A DNA stretch of 19,749 nt from positions 1 through 19,749 of the forward strand of contig JBCDBL010000082.1 in the NCBI GenBank assembly GCA_039183635.1, given 5' to 3'. Shown here in pieces: positions 1 to 7,592 of the stretch. The position numbers and the translations under genes are program-made. Position 1 is the first letter of the stretch. Each line of letters opens with the position of its first letter. This DNA comes from JBCDBL01 sp039183635. GTDB taxonomy: Bacteria > Pseudomonadota > Alphaproteobacteria > Caulobacterales > Parvularculaceae. Under the pieces are notes generated by a model. That model ran no database searches, was not told the DNA's origin, and saw only the letters and a program-made list of their open reading frames with translations.

Positions 1-1
1 G

Positions 2-1051
2 GTCGCGGTTTTCGATTTAACTATCGATACGGACGTTCAAAACTGGGCTGTGTTTGGCGAAGCGGAATATCAAATCACCGACCGCCTCAGCGTATTGTTT
101 GGCGCGCGCTATGACAGTGAAGAGTTCGCCCGTGTGGTAACGGAAGATCGTACTGGCAGCGACGCTATCGCCCTTGCAATATTAAACGGCGACGTGCCAG
201 GCTTCCCTGCATTCCCCCCGTTTGACCAGAATATCGAGACGACTTTTGAAGCGTTTTTGCCAAAAGGCGTCATCACCTATGACTGGACCGACGATTTGTC
301 GACGAGTTTCTCGGTGCAGCGGGCCTATCGCGGCGGCGGCGCCGGGCAGATCGGTTTGCCGCCACTGGGTACGGACCCAAGGTTCTCCTATGACCCTGAA
401 TATACGACGACATACGAAGGCGCATTGCGCTCTGTGTGGCTTGGTGGTGATTTGACGGTGAACGCCAACGTTTTCTTCACGGAGTGGGAAGATCAACAGA
501 CGTCCTTTCTGGTGGCGCCGTTCAACCCGGCGAACACGTTGGTCGTCAACGCCGCTGAGTCGACCCTGTACGGAGCGGAAGTTGATGTAAGAGCGCGCAT
601 CAGCGATGCGTTGGACGTTTATTTTGGCCTCGGTCTTCTCAATACGGAGTTTGACGATTTTGACGTCACAACAGCGCTTGGGGGCATACCGACCACCGGT
701 GGAAACTTTACGGGCAACAAGTTTCCAGGTGCGCCGGAGACCACAGTTGCGGCCGGGTTCAACTACCGTCATCCAGCGGGTTTTTATGTGAACGGAAACT
801 ATTCCTACGCATCAGAGCAAGAGGGCGACGCCGCCAATTCAGACGTCCGCCGCCTGGATTCTCGAAATATTGTGGATCTGATCGCTGGCTACGAAACCGA
901 CCGTTATCGGCTTGAGCTGTTCGCCCGCAACTTGTTCGACGAAGACTATAAGCTGGCGACGGAATTGGCGATTGATGATGCAAGTCAGTTGTCAGGCTTC
1001 TTGCAAGGTGATCCGCAGTTGATCGGTGGTCGGTTGGTTTTGACCTACTGA
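2..1051 (+). CDS. TonB-dependent receptor, C-terminal part (5' end outside window)
   Basis: This frame is open from base 2, so the gene begins before the window and only about 349 C-terminal residues are seen. They read as the beta-barrel of a TonB-dependent outer-membrane receptor: alternating aromatic and polar strands, an early 'VFGEAEYQITDRLSVLFGAR' strand pair, a late 'LELFARNLFDEDYKLAT' segment, and a last strand 'LIGGRLVLTY' ending in an aromatic residue, as outer-membrane insertion requires. The plug and TonB box would lie upstream and cannot be checked. Such receptors import large or scarce ligands (siderophores, cobalamin, glycans, peptides and aromatics) using TonB-ExbBD energy; the ligand cannot be told from the barrel alone. 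The methionine at base 50 is internal, not the start. Hairpins follow within 60 bases of the stop, so co-transcription with the next gene is uncertain. Confidence 0.9.
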   Translation, partial: VAVFDLTIDTDVQNWAVFGEAEYQITDRLSVLFGARYDSEEFARVVTEDRTGSDAIALAILNGDVPGFPAFPPFDQNIETTFEAFLPKGVITYDWTDDLSTSFSVQRAYRGGGAGQIGLPPLGTDPRFSYDPEYTTTYEGALRSVWLGGDLTVNANVFFTEWEDQQTSFLVAPFNPANTLVVNAAESTLYGAEVDVRARISDALDVYFGLGLLNTEFDDFDVTTALGGIPTTGGNFTGNKFPGAPETTVAAGFNYRHPAGFYVNGNYSYASEQEGDAANSDVRRLDSRNIVDLIAGYETDRYRLELFARNLFDEDYKLATELAIDDASQLSGFLQGDPQLIGGRLVLTY

Positions 1052-1055
1052 GGAT

Positions 1056-1071
1056 TAAGGCGAGAGCCTTA
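1056..1071. other. Small hairpin after the TonB receptor gene
   Basis: TAAGGC at 1056-1061 and GCCTTA at 1066-1071 form a perfect 6-bp stem with a 4-base loop (GAGA), five bases after the receptor stop. There is no T tract, so it is at best a weak or RNA-stabilising structure. Confidence 0.35.
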
Positions 1072-1083
1072 TGCACAAACAGC

Positions 1084-1113
1084 GTCCGGCGCAGCCGTCT
1101 GGCTACGCCGGGC
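1084..1113. terminator. GC-rich hairpin between receptor and monooxygenase genes
   Basis: CCGGCG (1086-1091) pairs with CGCCGG (1106-1111), and inside it AGCC (1093-1096) pairs with GGCT (1101-1104). A C/A mismatch separates the two stems and the loop is GTCT. A G-C pair (1084/1113) and a wobble pair extend the base. It is the strongest RNA hairpin in this gap. It lacks a T run, so it may be a Rho-dependent end, a processing or stability element, or a leader structure for the following gene. Confidence 0.4.
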
Positions 1114-1174
1114 CAACCTATCTGCGCCGCTCGGGTTTTCAGAAAACATGGGCGAGCGAACGGGAAGCGTCGTT

Positions 1175-2326
1175 ATGAGAGCTGCGATCATCGGGGCCGG
1201 ACCCGCAGGCCTTTTTTTGGCGAAATTGCTGCGCAAGCAGTCCTTTGAGGTTGATGTCTTCGAGCAAAACCCAGCCGGCGCCACCTACGGTTTTGGCATT
1301 GGCCTGCTCGGCAGTTCGCTAAAATTTCTAAAAAAAACGGACGAAGACCTTTACCGCGATATCCTTGATGTCTCCGCTCACGGAGATACGATGATGATCG
1401 CCCATAGGGGCGAAGAGGTCGTTGTCACCATCGAAGCATCCGTTGGGGTGGAGCGCATCCGTCTTTTGCGTCTGCTGCATAGCCATTGCGAACGCCTTGG
1501 CGTGAACATCAGGTACGAACAACGGATAGAGAGCGTTGAAGCGCTAAAGACTGACTATGACGTCCTTGTTGGCGCGGATGGGGTCAACAGCGTTGTGCGC
1601 AAAACATACCAAGACCATTTCGGATCGAGGATAACGCCGCAGAATAACAAATTTGCGTGGTATGCTACGGAGAAGCTGTTCGATCATATGAGCCTGATTT
1701 TCGAACAAACCGAATATGGCTTAATGATTGCTCACGCATATACGTATCGGGAGGATCGCGGCGGTTTCGTTGTCGAGTGTGATCCCGAAACCTGGATGCG
1801 GGCGGGCTTCGCTGATATGTCCGACCAGGAAACACGTGCGTTTTGCGCCGATATTTTCGCCAAGTATCTTGATGGTCGGCCGCTGCTGTCCGGTGAGCTT
1901 ACATGGTTTACCCCGAACATCGTACGTACGCCGCGCTGGTCCTTTGAAAATGTGGTTCTGATCGGCGATGCGCTGCGAACGGTGCATCCCTCCATTGGTT
2001 CCGGCACGCGAGTTGGCATGCGCGACGCCGATGTGCTGGCGAGGGCGTTTTTAGAGCATGGTGCTGACATCGGCGCGGCCCTGGAAACGTTTCAGGCGAA
2101 CCGGCAGGCGGGCTCGGATTTCTTCCAGCGGGCGGCTGTGCAAAGCATCGCCTGGTACGAAACTGTGGACCATAAGCTGCACCTTGACCCCGTCACCTTC
2201 GCGTTCAGTTACATGTCGCGCACGGGCGCGGTCGATTACGAAAGCCTGCGGCGAAGCGATCCGGACTTTGTCCGCGCTTTTGAAGATGCGCCGTCGCCGG
2301 TGGCGATGGAAGGGGCGGCGTCATGA
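1175..2326 (+). CDS. FAD-dependent monooxygenase, salicylyl-/anthraniloyl-CoA hydroxylase-like
   Basis: A 383-residue class A flavoprotein monooxygenase that should use FAD, NAD(P)H and O2 to hydroxylate an aromatic ring. The Rossmann motif GAGPAG lies 6 residues after the start. The second FAD motif 'DVLVGADGVNSVVR' is mid-protein, and 'VVLIGDALRTVHPSIGSGT' is the third FAD region. Segments such as 'VVECDPETWMRAGF' and the end 'DYESLRRSDPDF' match, from memory of the family, the N-terminal half of salicylyl-CoA 5-hydroxylase and anthraniloyl-CoA monooxygenase. The C-terminal old-yellow-enzyme half of the latter is absent. The histidine usually found in 'GDAAH' is arginine here. I chose ATG 1175 because a GGAAG stands 7 bases upstream and the Rossmann motif is near the N-terminus; ATG 1148, nine codons earlier, has no clear ribosome site. 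The 3' end overlaps the next gene by ATGA. The substrate is unknown; related VioD-type tryptophan hydroxylases are an alternative assignment. Confidence 0.85.
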   Translation: MRAAIIGAGPAGLFLAKLLRKQSFEVDVFEQNPAGATYGFGIGLLGSSLKFLKKTDEDLYRDILDVSAHGDTMMIAHRGEEVVVTIEASVGVERIRLLRLLHSHCERLGVNIRYEQRIESVEALKTDYDVLVGADGVNSVVRKTYQDHFGSRITPQNNKFAWYATEKLFDHMSLIFEQTEYGLMIAHAYTYREDRGGFVVECDPETWMRAGFADMSDQETRAFCADIFAKYLDGRPLLSGELTWFTPNIVRTPRWSFENVVLIGDALRTVHPSIGSGTRVGMRDADVLARAFLEHGADIGAALETFQANRQAGSDFFQRAAVQSIAWYETVDHKLHLDPVTFAFSYMSRTGAVDYESLRRSDPDFVRAFEDAPSPVAMEGAAS

Positions 2327-2928
2327 ACGACATTCGGATTTGCGTCATCTACCATAGCGGCCTGGGGCATACGGCCTATCAAGCCAAGGCGGTGCGCGAC
2401 GGCGCCGGGTCCGTGGCGGGGGCGTCTGCAGAGCTCATATACGCTGGCGAGGCGATGGACCGGCGTGAAGAGTTGCAGGCGTGCGATGGAATGATATTCG
2501 GGTGTCCTACTTATATGGGCAGTGCTTCGGCTGGACTTAAAGAGTTTATGGACGCCACATCGCGCATATGGTTGGCGCAGGGGTGGAAAAACAAAGTCGC
2601 CGGCGGCTTCACCAATTCAGGAAACCAAAGCGGCGACAAGCTTAGCACCCTTTACCAGCTGATGACCTTCGCCATGCAGCACGGCATGATCTGGGCGGGC
2701 CTCGACCTTCCGGGGGGAAACAATTCCTCCCGAGGCGGCGTTGAAGATCTTAATCGTTTGGGCAGTTGGGTCGGCGCGATGGCGCAATCCAACACCGACC
2801 AGGGTATTGACGGACTTGTGGAAAGCGACTTGCGTACAGCTTATCGGCTCGGCGCGCGGGTGGCGGAGGTCGCCGCAGCTCTCAATTCCCCTGTGACGAT
2901 GCCACACTCTAAATCTTCACCTTTTTAA
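2323..2928 (+). CDS. Flavodoxin / WrbA-like NAD(P)H:FMN oxidoreductase
   Basis: A 201-residue flavodoxin-fold protein. The FMN phosphate loop follows the first strand ('YHSGLGHTAYQA', about residues 8-19). The second FMN loop is 'GMIFGCPTYMGSASAGLKEFMD' (about residues 56-77, with Gly-Cys-Pro-Thr-Tyr contacting the isoalloxazine ring). The third is 'GGFTNSGNQSGDKLSTL'. The motif set and length match the WrbA/NADPH-dependent FMN reductase family, which reduces quinones or free flavin. Its ATG lies inside the stop of the monooxygenase gene (ATGA), indicating translational coupling. A reductant role for the monooxygenase or reduction of its quinol product are both plausible; this is inference. 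The C-terminal ~15 residues are low-complexity and not part of the fold. Confidence 0.85.
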   Translation: MNDIRICVIYHSGLGHTAYQAKAVRDGAGSVAGASAELIYAGEAMDRREELQACDGMIFGCPTYMGSASAGLKEFMDATSRIWLAQGWKNKVAGGFTNSGNQSGDKLSTLYQLMTFAMQHGMIWAGLDLPGGNNSSRGGVEDLNRLGSWVGAMAQSNTDQGIDGLVESDLRTAYRLGARVAEVAAALNSPVTMPHSKSSPF

Positions 2929-2957
2929 AAAGCGGCGGGCCGCACGCCAAGGGCATT

Positions 2958-2983
2958 CGCTCGTTATCCATCGATAACGAGCG
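2958..2983. terminator. Perfect 11-bp inverted repeat after the monooxygenase/flavodoxin unit
   Basis: CGCTCGTTATC (2958-2968) and GATAACGAGCG (2973-2983) are exact reverse complements around a 4-base loop (CATC). The site is 29 bases after the flavodoxin stop and 89 bases before soxB. The mixed composition and absence of a T run leave it ambiguous between a transcript-end hairpin and a dyad operator. Confidence 0.5.
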
Positions 2984-3025
2984 TTCCGGCGGCGCAATGC
3001 CTTCGCGCGTCTTGCGCGTTTCAGG

Positions 3026-3045
3026 AATATACAATAGTGTATATT
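3026..3045. promoter_or_regulatory. AT-rich palindrome upstream of soxB, probable operator
   Basis: AATATACA (3026-3033) and TGTATATT (3038-3045) form a perfect 8-bp dyad with a 4-base centre (ATAG). It ends 27 bases before the soxB start, where a promoter or operator is expected. It is strikingly AT-rich in GC-rich DNA and is typical in shape of a site for a dimeric helix-turn-helix regulator (GntR and others). I cannot name the regulator. A run of six T (3044-3049) follows, but the AT-rich stem makes an intrinsic terminator less likely. Confidence 0.5.
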
Positions 3046-3072
3046 TTTTCATTGTTTTCATCGGAACGTCCC

Positions 3073-4320
3073 ATGCGCTATTCCGCTTTGAATCTTTTGA
3101 AAGAGGGGCTTGGGGGCCACAAAAACTGGCCCCAGGCCTGGCGGGCGCCGCAGCCGAAAAAAGGCTATGACGTCGTCATTATCGGCGGCGGCGGCCATGG
3201 TTTGGCGACGGCGTATTACCTGGCGAAGAACCATGGAATTACAAACGTGGCGGTGCTGGAGCGCGGCTGGATCGGCGGCGGCAATACCGGGCGCAACACC
3301 ACGGTCATACGTTCCAATTATTTCTTTCCTGAAAGCGCGGCGTTTTACGATTTCTCGTTAAAGCTCTATGAAGGTCTGTCGCGGGATCTGAATTACAACA
3401 TCATGCTCAGTCAGCGGGGCATGTTAAGCCTTGCCCATTCCGAGCATGATCTTGAGATGATGAACCGCTCCTGTAATGCAATGCAGTTAAATGGCGTTCC
3501 CGCAGACATGCTCACGCCGGAGCAAATTAAAAAAAGGGCCCCCGCACTGGATGCGTCGCGCGGCGCCCGCCACAGGATTTGGGGCGGCATGATGCAGGAG
3601 CGCGGGGGCGTCGCTCGCCACGACGCCGTGGCCTGGGGCTATGCGCGCCAGGCGAGCGACCTTGGCGTTGACATTATTCAAAATTGCGACGTGACGGGCT
3701 TTAAACTTAAAGGCGGCCGCATCGTCGCTGTTGAGACAAGCCTTGGAACTATTGGGGCGCAGAAAGTCGGCGTCGCGGTGGCCGGGCATTCTTCTGTGAT
3801 TGCAAAGATGGCCGGTTTTCGTCTGCCGATATACAGTTATGCGTTGCAGGCGTTCGTTTCAGAGCCGATGAAGCCTGTTCTCGACACGGTGATTTTATCG
3901 CCGGCGACGGGGGTGTACATCAGTCAGTCGGACAAGGGAGAGCTTGTCATCGGCGCCGCCCTCGACCTCTACGCCTCCTACGCCCAACGCGGCAACCTGC
4001 CGGTGTTGGAGGATGCGGTCGCCGGTTTGCTGGAAATGTTCCCAAGTTTTAGCCGGGTGCGTATGTTGCGCCAGTGGGCTGGAATTTGCGATGTCGTTCA
4101 CGATTCCACAGCTATCATCGATAAGACCCCCGTAGACGGTATGTATATCAATTGCGGTTGGGGCACTGGCGGCTTCAAAGCGATTCCTGCTGGCGGCTAC
4201 ACGTTCGCCCATACGATTGCGGAAGATGAACCGCATCCCCTCGTTAAACCTTTCAGTTTTGAGCGTTTCAGAACAGGCGCCCTCATTGACGAAGCCGCCG
4301 CCTCCGGCATCGCCCACTAA
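3073..4320 (+). CDS. soxB: Sarcosine oxidase subunit beta
   Basis: This is the catalytic flavin subunit of heterotetrameric sarcosine oxidase (415 residues; family about 405-420). It oxidises N-methylglycine at FAD; electrons pass to FMN and O2, giving H2O2, and the methyl group leaves through the alpha subunit as 5,10-methylene-tetrahydrofolate. The start 'MRYSALNLLKEGLGGHKNWP' is the family N-terminus. The Rossmann motif GGGGHG is at residues 38-43, followed by 'GGGNTGRNT'. In 'RHDAVAWGY', His183 corresponds to the histidine that carries covalent FMN in characterised enzymes (family knowledge; alignment not run). 'NCGWGTGGFKAIPAGG' closes the FAD site. I chose ATG 3073; an in-frame GTG at 3037 would add 12 unfamiliar residues and begins inside the upstream palindrome. 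It is the first gene of a five-gene operon, with soxD following after 12 bases. Confidence 0.97.
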   Translation: MRYSALNLLKEGLGGHKNWPQAWRAPQPKKGYDVVIIGGGGHGLATAYYLAKNHGITNVAVLERGWIGGGNTGRNTTVIRSNYFFPESAAFYDFSLKLYEGLSRDLNYNIMLSQRGMLSLAHSEHDLEMMNRSCNAMQLNGVPADMLTPEQIKKRAPALDASRGARHRIWGGMMQERGGVARHDAVAWGYARQASDLGVDIIQNCDVTGFKLKGGRIVAVETSLGTIGAQKVGVAVAGHSSVIAKMAGFRLPIYSYALQAFVSEPMKPVLDTVILSPATGVYISQSDKGELVIGAALDLYASYAQRGNLPVLEDAVAGLLEMFPSFSRVRMLRQWAGICDVVHDSTAIIDKTPVDGMYINCGWGTGGFKAIPAGGYTFAHTIAEDEPHPLVKPFSFERFRTGALIDEAAASGIAH

Positions 4321-4332
4321 AGGACACGCTTT

Positions 4333-4617
4333 ATGCTTTTAATCAATTGTCCGTTTTGCGGTCCAAGAGATGAAAACGAATTTGAGTGCGGCGGTGAGAG
4401 CCATATCGTACGGCCGGAGCCTTACACGGAAGTTTCCGAAGGCAAGTGGGCCGATTATCTGTTTTACCGAGATAATCTCAAAGGCGTTTCGGTTGAGCGG
4501 TGGCGTCACACTTACGGCTGCGGTCTATGGTTCAATGTGGCGCGGGACAATGTCACCCACGAGATCAAGGCTGTTTACGAAATGACGGAGCCGAAACCCG
4601 AATTGGAAACGTCATGA
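4333..4617 (+). CDS. soxD: Sarcosine oxidase subunit delta
   Basis: The small zinc subunit of heterotetrameric sarcosine oxidase, 94 residues, the usual family length. The metal ligands are all present: Cys6 and Cys9 in 'NCPFCG', then His59 and Cys63 in 'RHTYGCGLWF'. These are the same positions as in the structurally known Corynebacterium enzyme. It has no catalytic role but is needed to assemble the alpha/beta/gamma complex. It lies between soxB and soxA. Its TGA overlaps the soxA ATG in an ATGA, so translation of the two is probably coupled. Confidence 0.96.
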   Translation: MLLINCPFCGPRDENEFECGGESHIVRPEPYTEVSEGKWADYLFYRDNLKGVSVERWRHTYGCGLWFNVARDNVTHEIKAVYEMTEPKPELETS

Positions 4618-7592
4618 GCGGGTACAGACTAAACGCCGGCGGCGAGATTGATCGCACGCAGCCTTTATCGTTTGTGTTTAACGGAACGCGCTATGAAGGT
4701 TTTGAGGGCGACACCCTGGCCTCGGCCTTAATTGCAAACGGCGTCGATGTCGTTGGGCGCAGCTTCAAATATCATCGCCCGCGCGGTTTCATCGCCGCGG
4801 GCGTTGAAGAGCCGAACGGGATCGTGCAAGTGGGGGAGGGCGCGCGTTCAACCCCGAACATCAAGGCGACGACCATTCCCCTTTACGATGGTCTTGTCGC
4901 CAAAAGCGTCAACGCCTGGCCGAACGTGAATTTCGACATCGGCGCCGTTAATGACGTGATGAAGCGGTTTATTCCGGCGGGGTTCTACTACAAAACTTTC
5001 ATGTGGCCCCAGTGGGAGGCGTTCGAGCCGATGATCCGCAAGGCGGCGGGTCTGGGCGCAGCACCTGAAGAGCCCGACGCCGACGTTTATGAAAAACGCC
5101 GGATCCATTGCGACGTTTTCATCGCCGGCGGCGGTTCGGCGGGGCTCGCTGCGGCGCTGACGGCTGTCGAGAGCGGCCTTGATGTCGTCATCGCTGACGA
5201 CGGCGGCGCCCTTGGCGGCTCTTTGCTGTGGGATCATGGGGGCGCGGCGGACGCCGGCGCCGCATTCGCTGCGCAGGCGGCCGCGAAGTTGCAGGCTGCG
5301 TCAAACGTCACGATACTGACGAGGTCATCTGTGTTCGGTTACTACGATCACAATTATCTTGCTGTGCGTGAGCTTTTGAAGGCGCCTGGAGATCGAGCGA
5401 ACAATACAAGGCTCGCCGAGCGGATGTGGGGCGTCAGAGCTGCGCGCGTTATTCTGGCGACCGGGTCCATTGAACGGCCCATCGTCTTCGCCAACAATGA
5501 CCGACCGGGCGTAATGCTCGCCGCAGCGGCCCACGAGTATGCGGCCCGTTACGGCGTCGCCGCCGGCCGGCGCGCGGTTTTGTTCGCCAACAATGACTAC
5601 GCCTATAAATCAGCGCTCGCCCTTCATAACGCCGGTGTTGAGATCGCCCTTATCGTCGATCCCCGCGCCAATGCGGACGGCCCCTGGCCGACAAGGGCAA
5701 GGGGGGAGGGGCTATCGGTTCAAAACGGTGCGGCTATTGTCGATGTGAAGGGGGAGGCGCGCGTAAACGGCGTCACCGTTGCGCGCTTGAGGGGCGATGA
5801 CTTTGATGCAGCGGATATGCGGGAGGTTGCGTGCGATCTCGTGTTGAACTCCGGCGGCTGGACCCCGCGCGTGCATCTGTTCGCCCAATCCGGCGGCAAG
5901 CTTCAATACGATGAGGTCTTCCACGGATTTCGCCCTAAAACCTCCGTACAGAATGAAACCTCAGCCGGCGCCTGCAACGGCGCGTTCGCTGTCTCCGCAG
6001 CCCTTCGCGAGGGCGTTGAGGCGGCGCGGCGCGCGTGCGAAGACCTGGGGGCGTCGGTTTCGGGCGACAGCGTAGCGTTTCAACCCGAGGAGCTGGATCT
6101 GGCCGCCCAAGTCGCTTATTTCCGCGCGCCGGTTAAAAAACAGGGGCGTAAGGCCTGGGTCGATTACCAGAACGACGTCACCGCCAGCGACGTTGAGCTT
6201 GCCGCCCGTGAGAACTATGTCTCCGTAGAACATTTGAAGCGTTACACCACCCTTGGCATGGCGAGCGATCAAGGCAAGACCAGCAATCTCAACGGGTTTT
6301 CGATCATGGCCGGGGCGCGCGGCGTTGACGTTGAAAAGGTGGGCGCGACCAAATTTCGTCCGCCCTATGAGCCGGCGACCTTCGGCGCGCTCGCCGGTCG
6401 CCGTGTGGGTGATTTTTATCACCCTTTACGCCGTCTGCCGACCGAGCGGTTGCAAGAGGATCTTGGTGCGGACATTGATGACTGGGGCGGCTGGGCGCGT
6501 CCGAGCTGTTATCCGAAGGCCGGCGAAAGCCATAGGGACGCAATCCACAGGGAGGTGCGCGCCACCCGCGCTTCTGTCGGTTTGTTCGAAGGCTCCCCCC
6601 TCGGCAAGATCGAGGTGACGGGCGCCGACGCCGGCGTGTTTCTCGATCGTATTTTCGTCAACACCGCTTCGACGCTGAAGCCGGGTCGTGCGCGCTACGG
6701 GGTTATGGCCAATGAAAACGGCGTCGTGTTCGACGACGGGGTTTTTGTGCGCCTGTCGGAAGACCTGTTCTTGTGCAGCACGACCAGCGCCGGGGCGGAT
6801 CGCATGTACGGCTGGATGGAGGAGTGGCTGCAGTGCGAATGGGTGAATTTGGACGTCTACGTTGCGAATGTGACCACCGCCTGGGCGACGTTCGCCGTCG
6901 CCGGGCCAAAATCCCGGGATGTTATGTCGAAAGTGTGCGAGGGCATTGATCTCGATAAAGACGCCTTTAAGCATATGTCCTGTGCAAGCGGAACGGTCGC
7001 CGGCGTTCGGGCAAGGGTCTATCGCGTGAGTTTCACCGGCGAGCTTGCGTTCGAGGTGAACGTCCCGGCCCATTACGGCGAGCATGTTTGGTCCGCTTTA
7101 ATGGAGGCGGGCGCGGAATATGATGTAACGCCTTACGGTATCGAGGCGAACCTCCTGATGCGGGCGGAGAAAGGCTATCTCCACGTGGGCGCGGATACGG
7201 ACGGCGCTACAGTGCCGCAGGACATCGGTTATGGCGGGCCGGTGCAGAAGAAAAAATCCGATTTTATCGGGCGTCGGTCTATGTTGCGGTCTGACGCGCA
7301 ACGGGCGGACCGGTTGCATTATGTCGGCTTAAAGCCCGTCGATGCGTCCTGCGTTTTACCCACGGGCGCCCATGTCATTGATGATGCGGATGGTGCGCGT
7401 AAAAGCGGCGGGTACGTTACGTCCAGCTATTGGAGCCCGACTTTGGACTGTGGCATCTCCCTTGGCCGCGTGCGCGCGGGGCGAAGCCGCATGGGCGAGC
7501 GGGTGACGGTTTACGATAAAGGCGAGGTTTTTGAGGCGGAGATCGCAAACCCCGTCTTTTATGACCCGGAAGGAGAGCGTCTTGCCGGATAA
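4614..7592 (+). CDS. soxA: Sarcosine oxidase subunit alpha
   Basis: The 992-residue large subunit of heterotetrameric sarcosine oxidase (family about 960-1010). It accepts the iminium intermediate from the beta subunit and transfers the methylene group to tetrahydrofolate. Domains in order are a ferredoxin-like fold without iron-sulfur cysteines (about 1-100, with 'SFKYHRPRGF'), an NAD-binding Rossmann domain ('FIAGGGSAGLAAAL', about 169-182) within a pyridine-nucleotide-disulfide oxidoreductase fold, and a C-terminal aminomethyltransferase (GcvT) domain from about residue 600 ('VTGADAGVFLDRI', 'SFTGELAFEVNVP', 'PYGIEANLLMRAEKGYLHVG'). The start is ATG 4614, within the soxD stop codon. The longer open frame back to 4500 only reads soxD in another frame. 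The 3' end overlaps the proposed soxG start. Confidence 0.97.
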   Translation: MSGYRLNAGGEIDRTQPLSFVFNGTRYEGFEGDTLASALIANGVDVVGRSFKYHRPRGFIAAGVEEPNGIVQVGEGARSTPNIKATTIPLYDGLVAKSVNAWPNVNFDIGAVNDVMKRFIPAGFYYKTFMWPQWEAFEPMIRKAAGLGAAPEEPDADVYEKRRIHCDVFIAGGGSAGLAAALTAVESGLDVVIADDGGALGGSLLWDHGGAADAGAAFAAQAAAKLQAASNVTILTRSSVFGYYDHNYLAVRELLKAPGDRANNTRLAERMWGVRAARVILATGSIERPIVFANNDRPGVMLAAAAHEYAARYGVAAGRRAVLFANNDYAYKSALALHNAGVEIALIVDPRANADGPWPTRARGEGLSVQNGAAIVDVKGEARVNGVTVARLRGDDFDAADMREVACDLVLNSGGWTPRVHLFAQSGGKLQYDEVFHGFRPKTSVQNETSAGACNGAFAVSAALREGVEAARRACEDLGASVSGDSVAFQPEELDLAAQVAYFRAPVKKQGRKAWVDYQNDVTASDVELAARENYVSVEHLKRYTTLGMASDQGKTSNLNGFSIMAGARGVDVEKVGATKFRPPYEPATFGALAGRRVGDFYHPLRRLPTERLQEDLGADIDDWGGWARPSCYPKAGESHRDAIHREVRATRASVGLFEGSPLGKIEVTGADAGVFLDRIFVNTASTLKPGRARYGVMANENGVVFDDGVFVRLSEDLFLCSTTSAGADRMYGWMEEWLQCEWVNLDVYVANVTTAWATFAVAGPKSRDVMSKVCEGIDLDKDAFKHMSCASGTVAGVRARVYRVSFTGELAFEVNVPAHYGEHVWSALMEAGAEYDVTPYGIEANLLMRAEKGYLHVGADTDGATVPQDIGYGGPVQKKKSDFIGRRSMLRSDAQRADRLHYVGLKPVDASCVLPTGAHVIDDADGARKSGGYVTSSYWSPTLDCGISLGRVRAGRSRMGERVTVYDKGEVFEAEIANPVFYDPEGERLAG
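7570..7584 (+). promoter_or_regulatory. Ribosome-binding site that fixes a TTG start for soxG
   Basis: AAGGAGAG at 7570-7577 lies inside the end of soxA, and its AGGAG core stands 7 bases before TTG 7582. Neither in-frame ATG further upstream (7531, 7561) has a comparable site. This supports the TTG as the initiation codon and coupling to the soxA stop. Confidence 0.6.

Noticed and set aside
3037..3072. A GTG start for soxB that adds 12 residues.
   Set aside because: It begins inside the upstream palindrome, and the extra residues are not family-like; 'MRYSA' at 3073 is the usual start.
4500..4613. A longer N-terminus for soxA.
   Set aside because: These codons lie wholly inside soxD in another frame, and the family N-terminus begins at ATG 4614 in an ATGA overlap.
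6426..7085. A 219-codon minus-strand frame opposite soxA.
   Set aside because: It is a shadow of the GcvT domain of soxA; it has no recognisable motif and no ribosome site.
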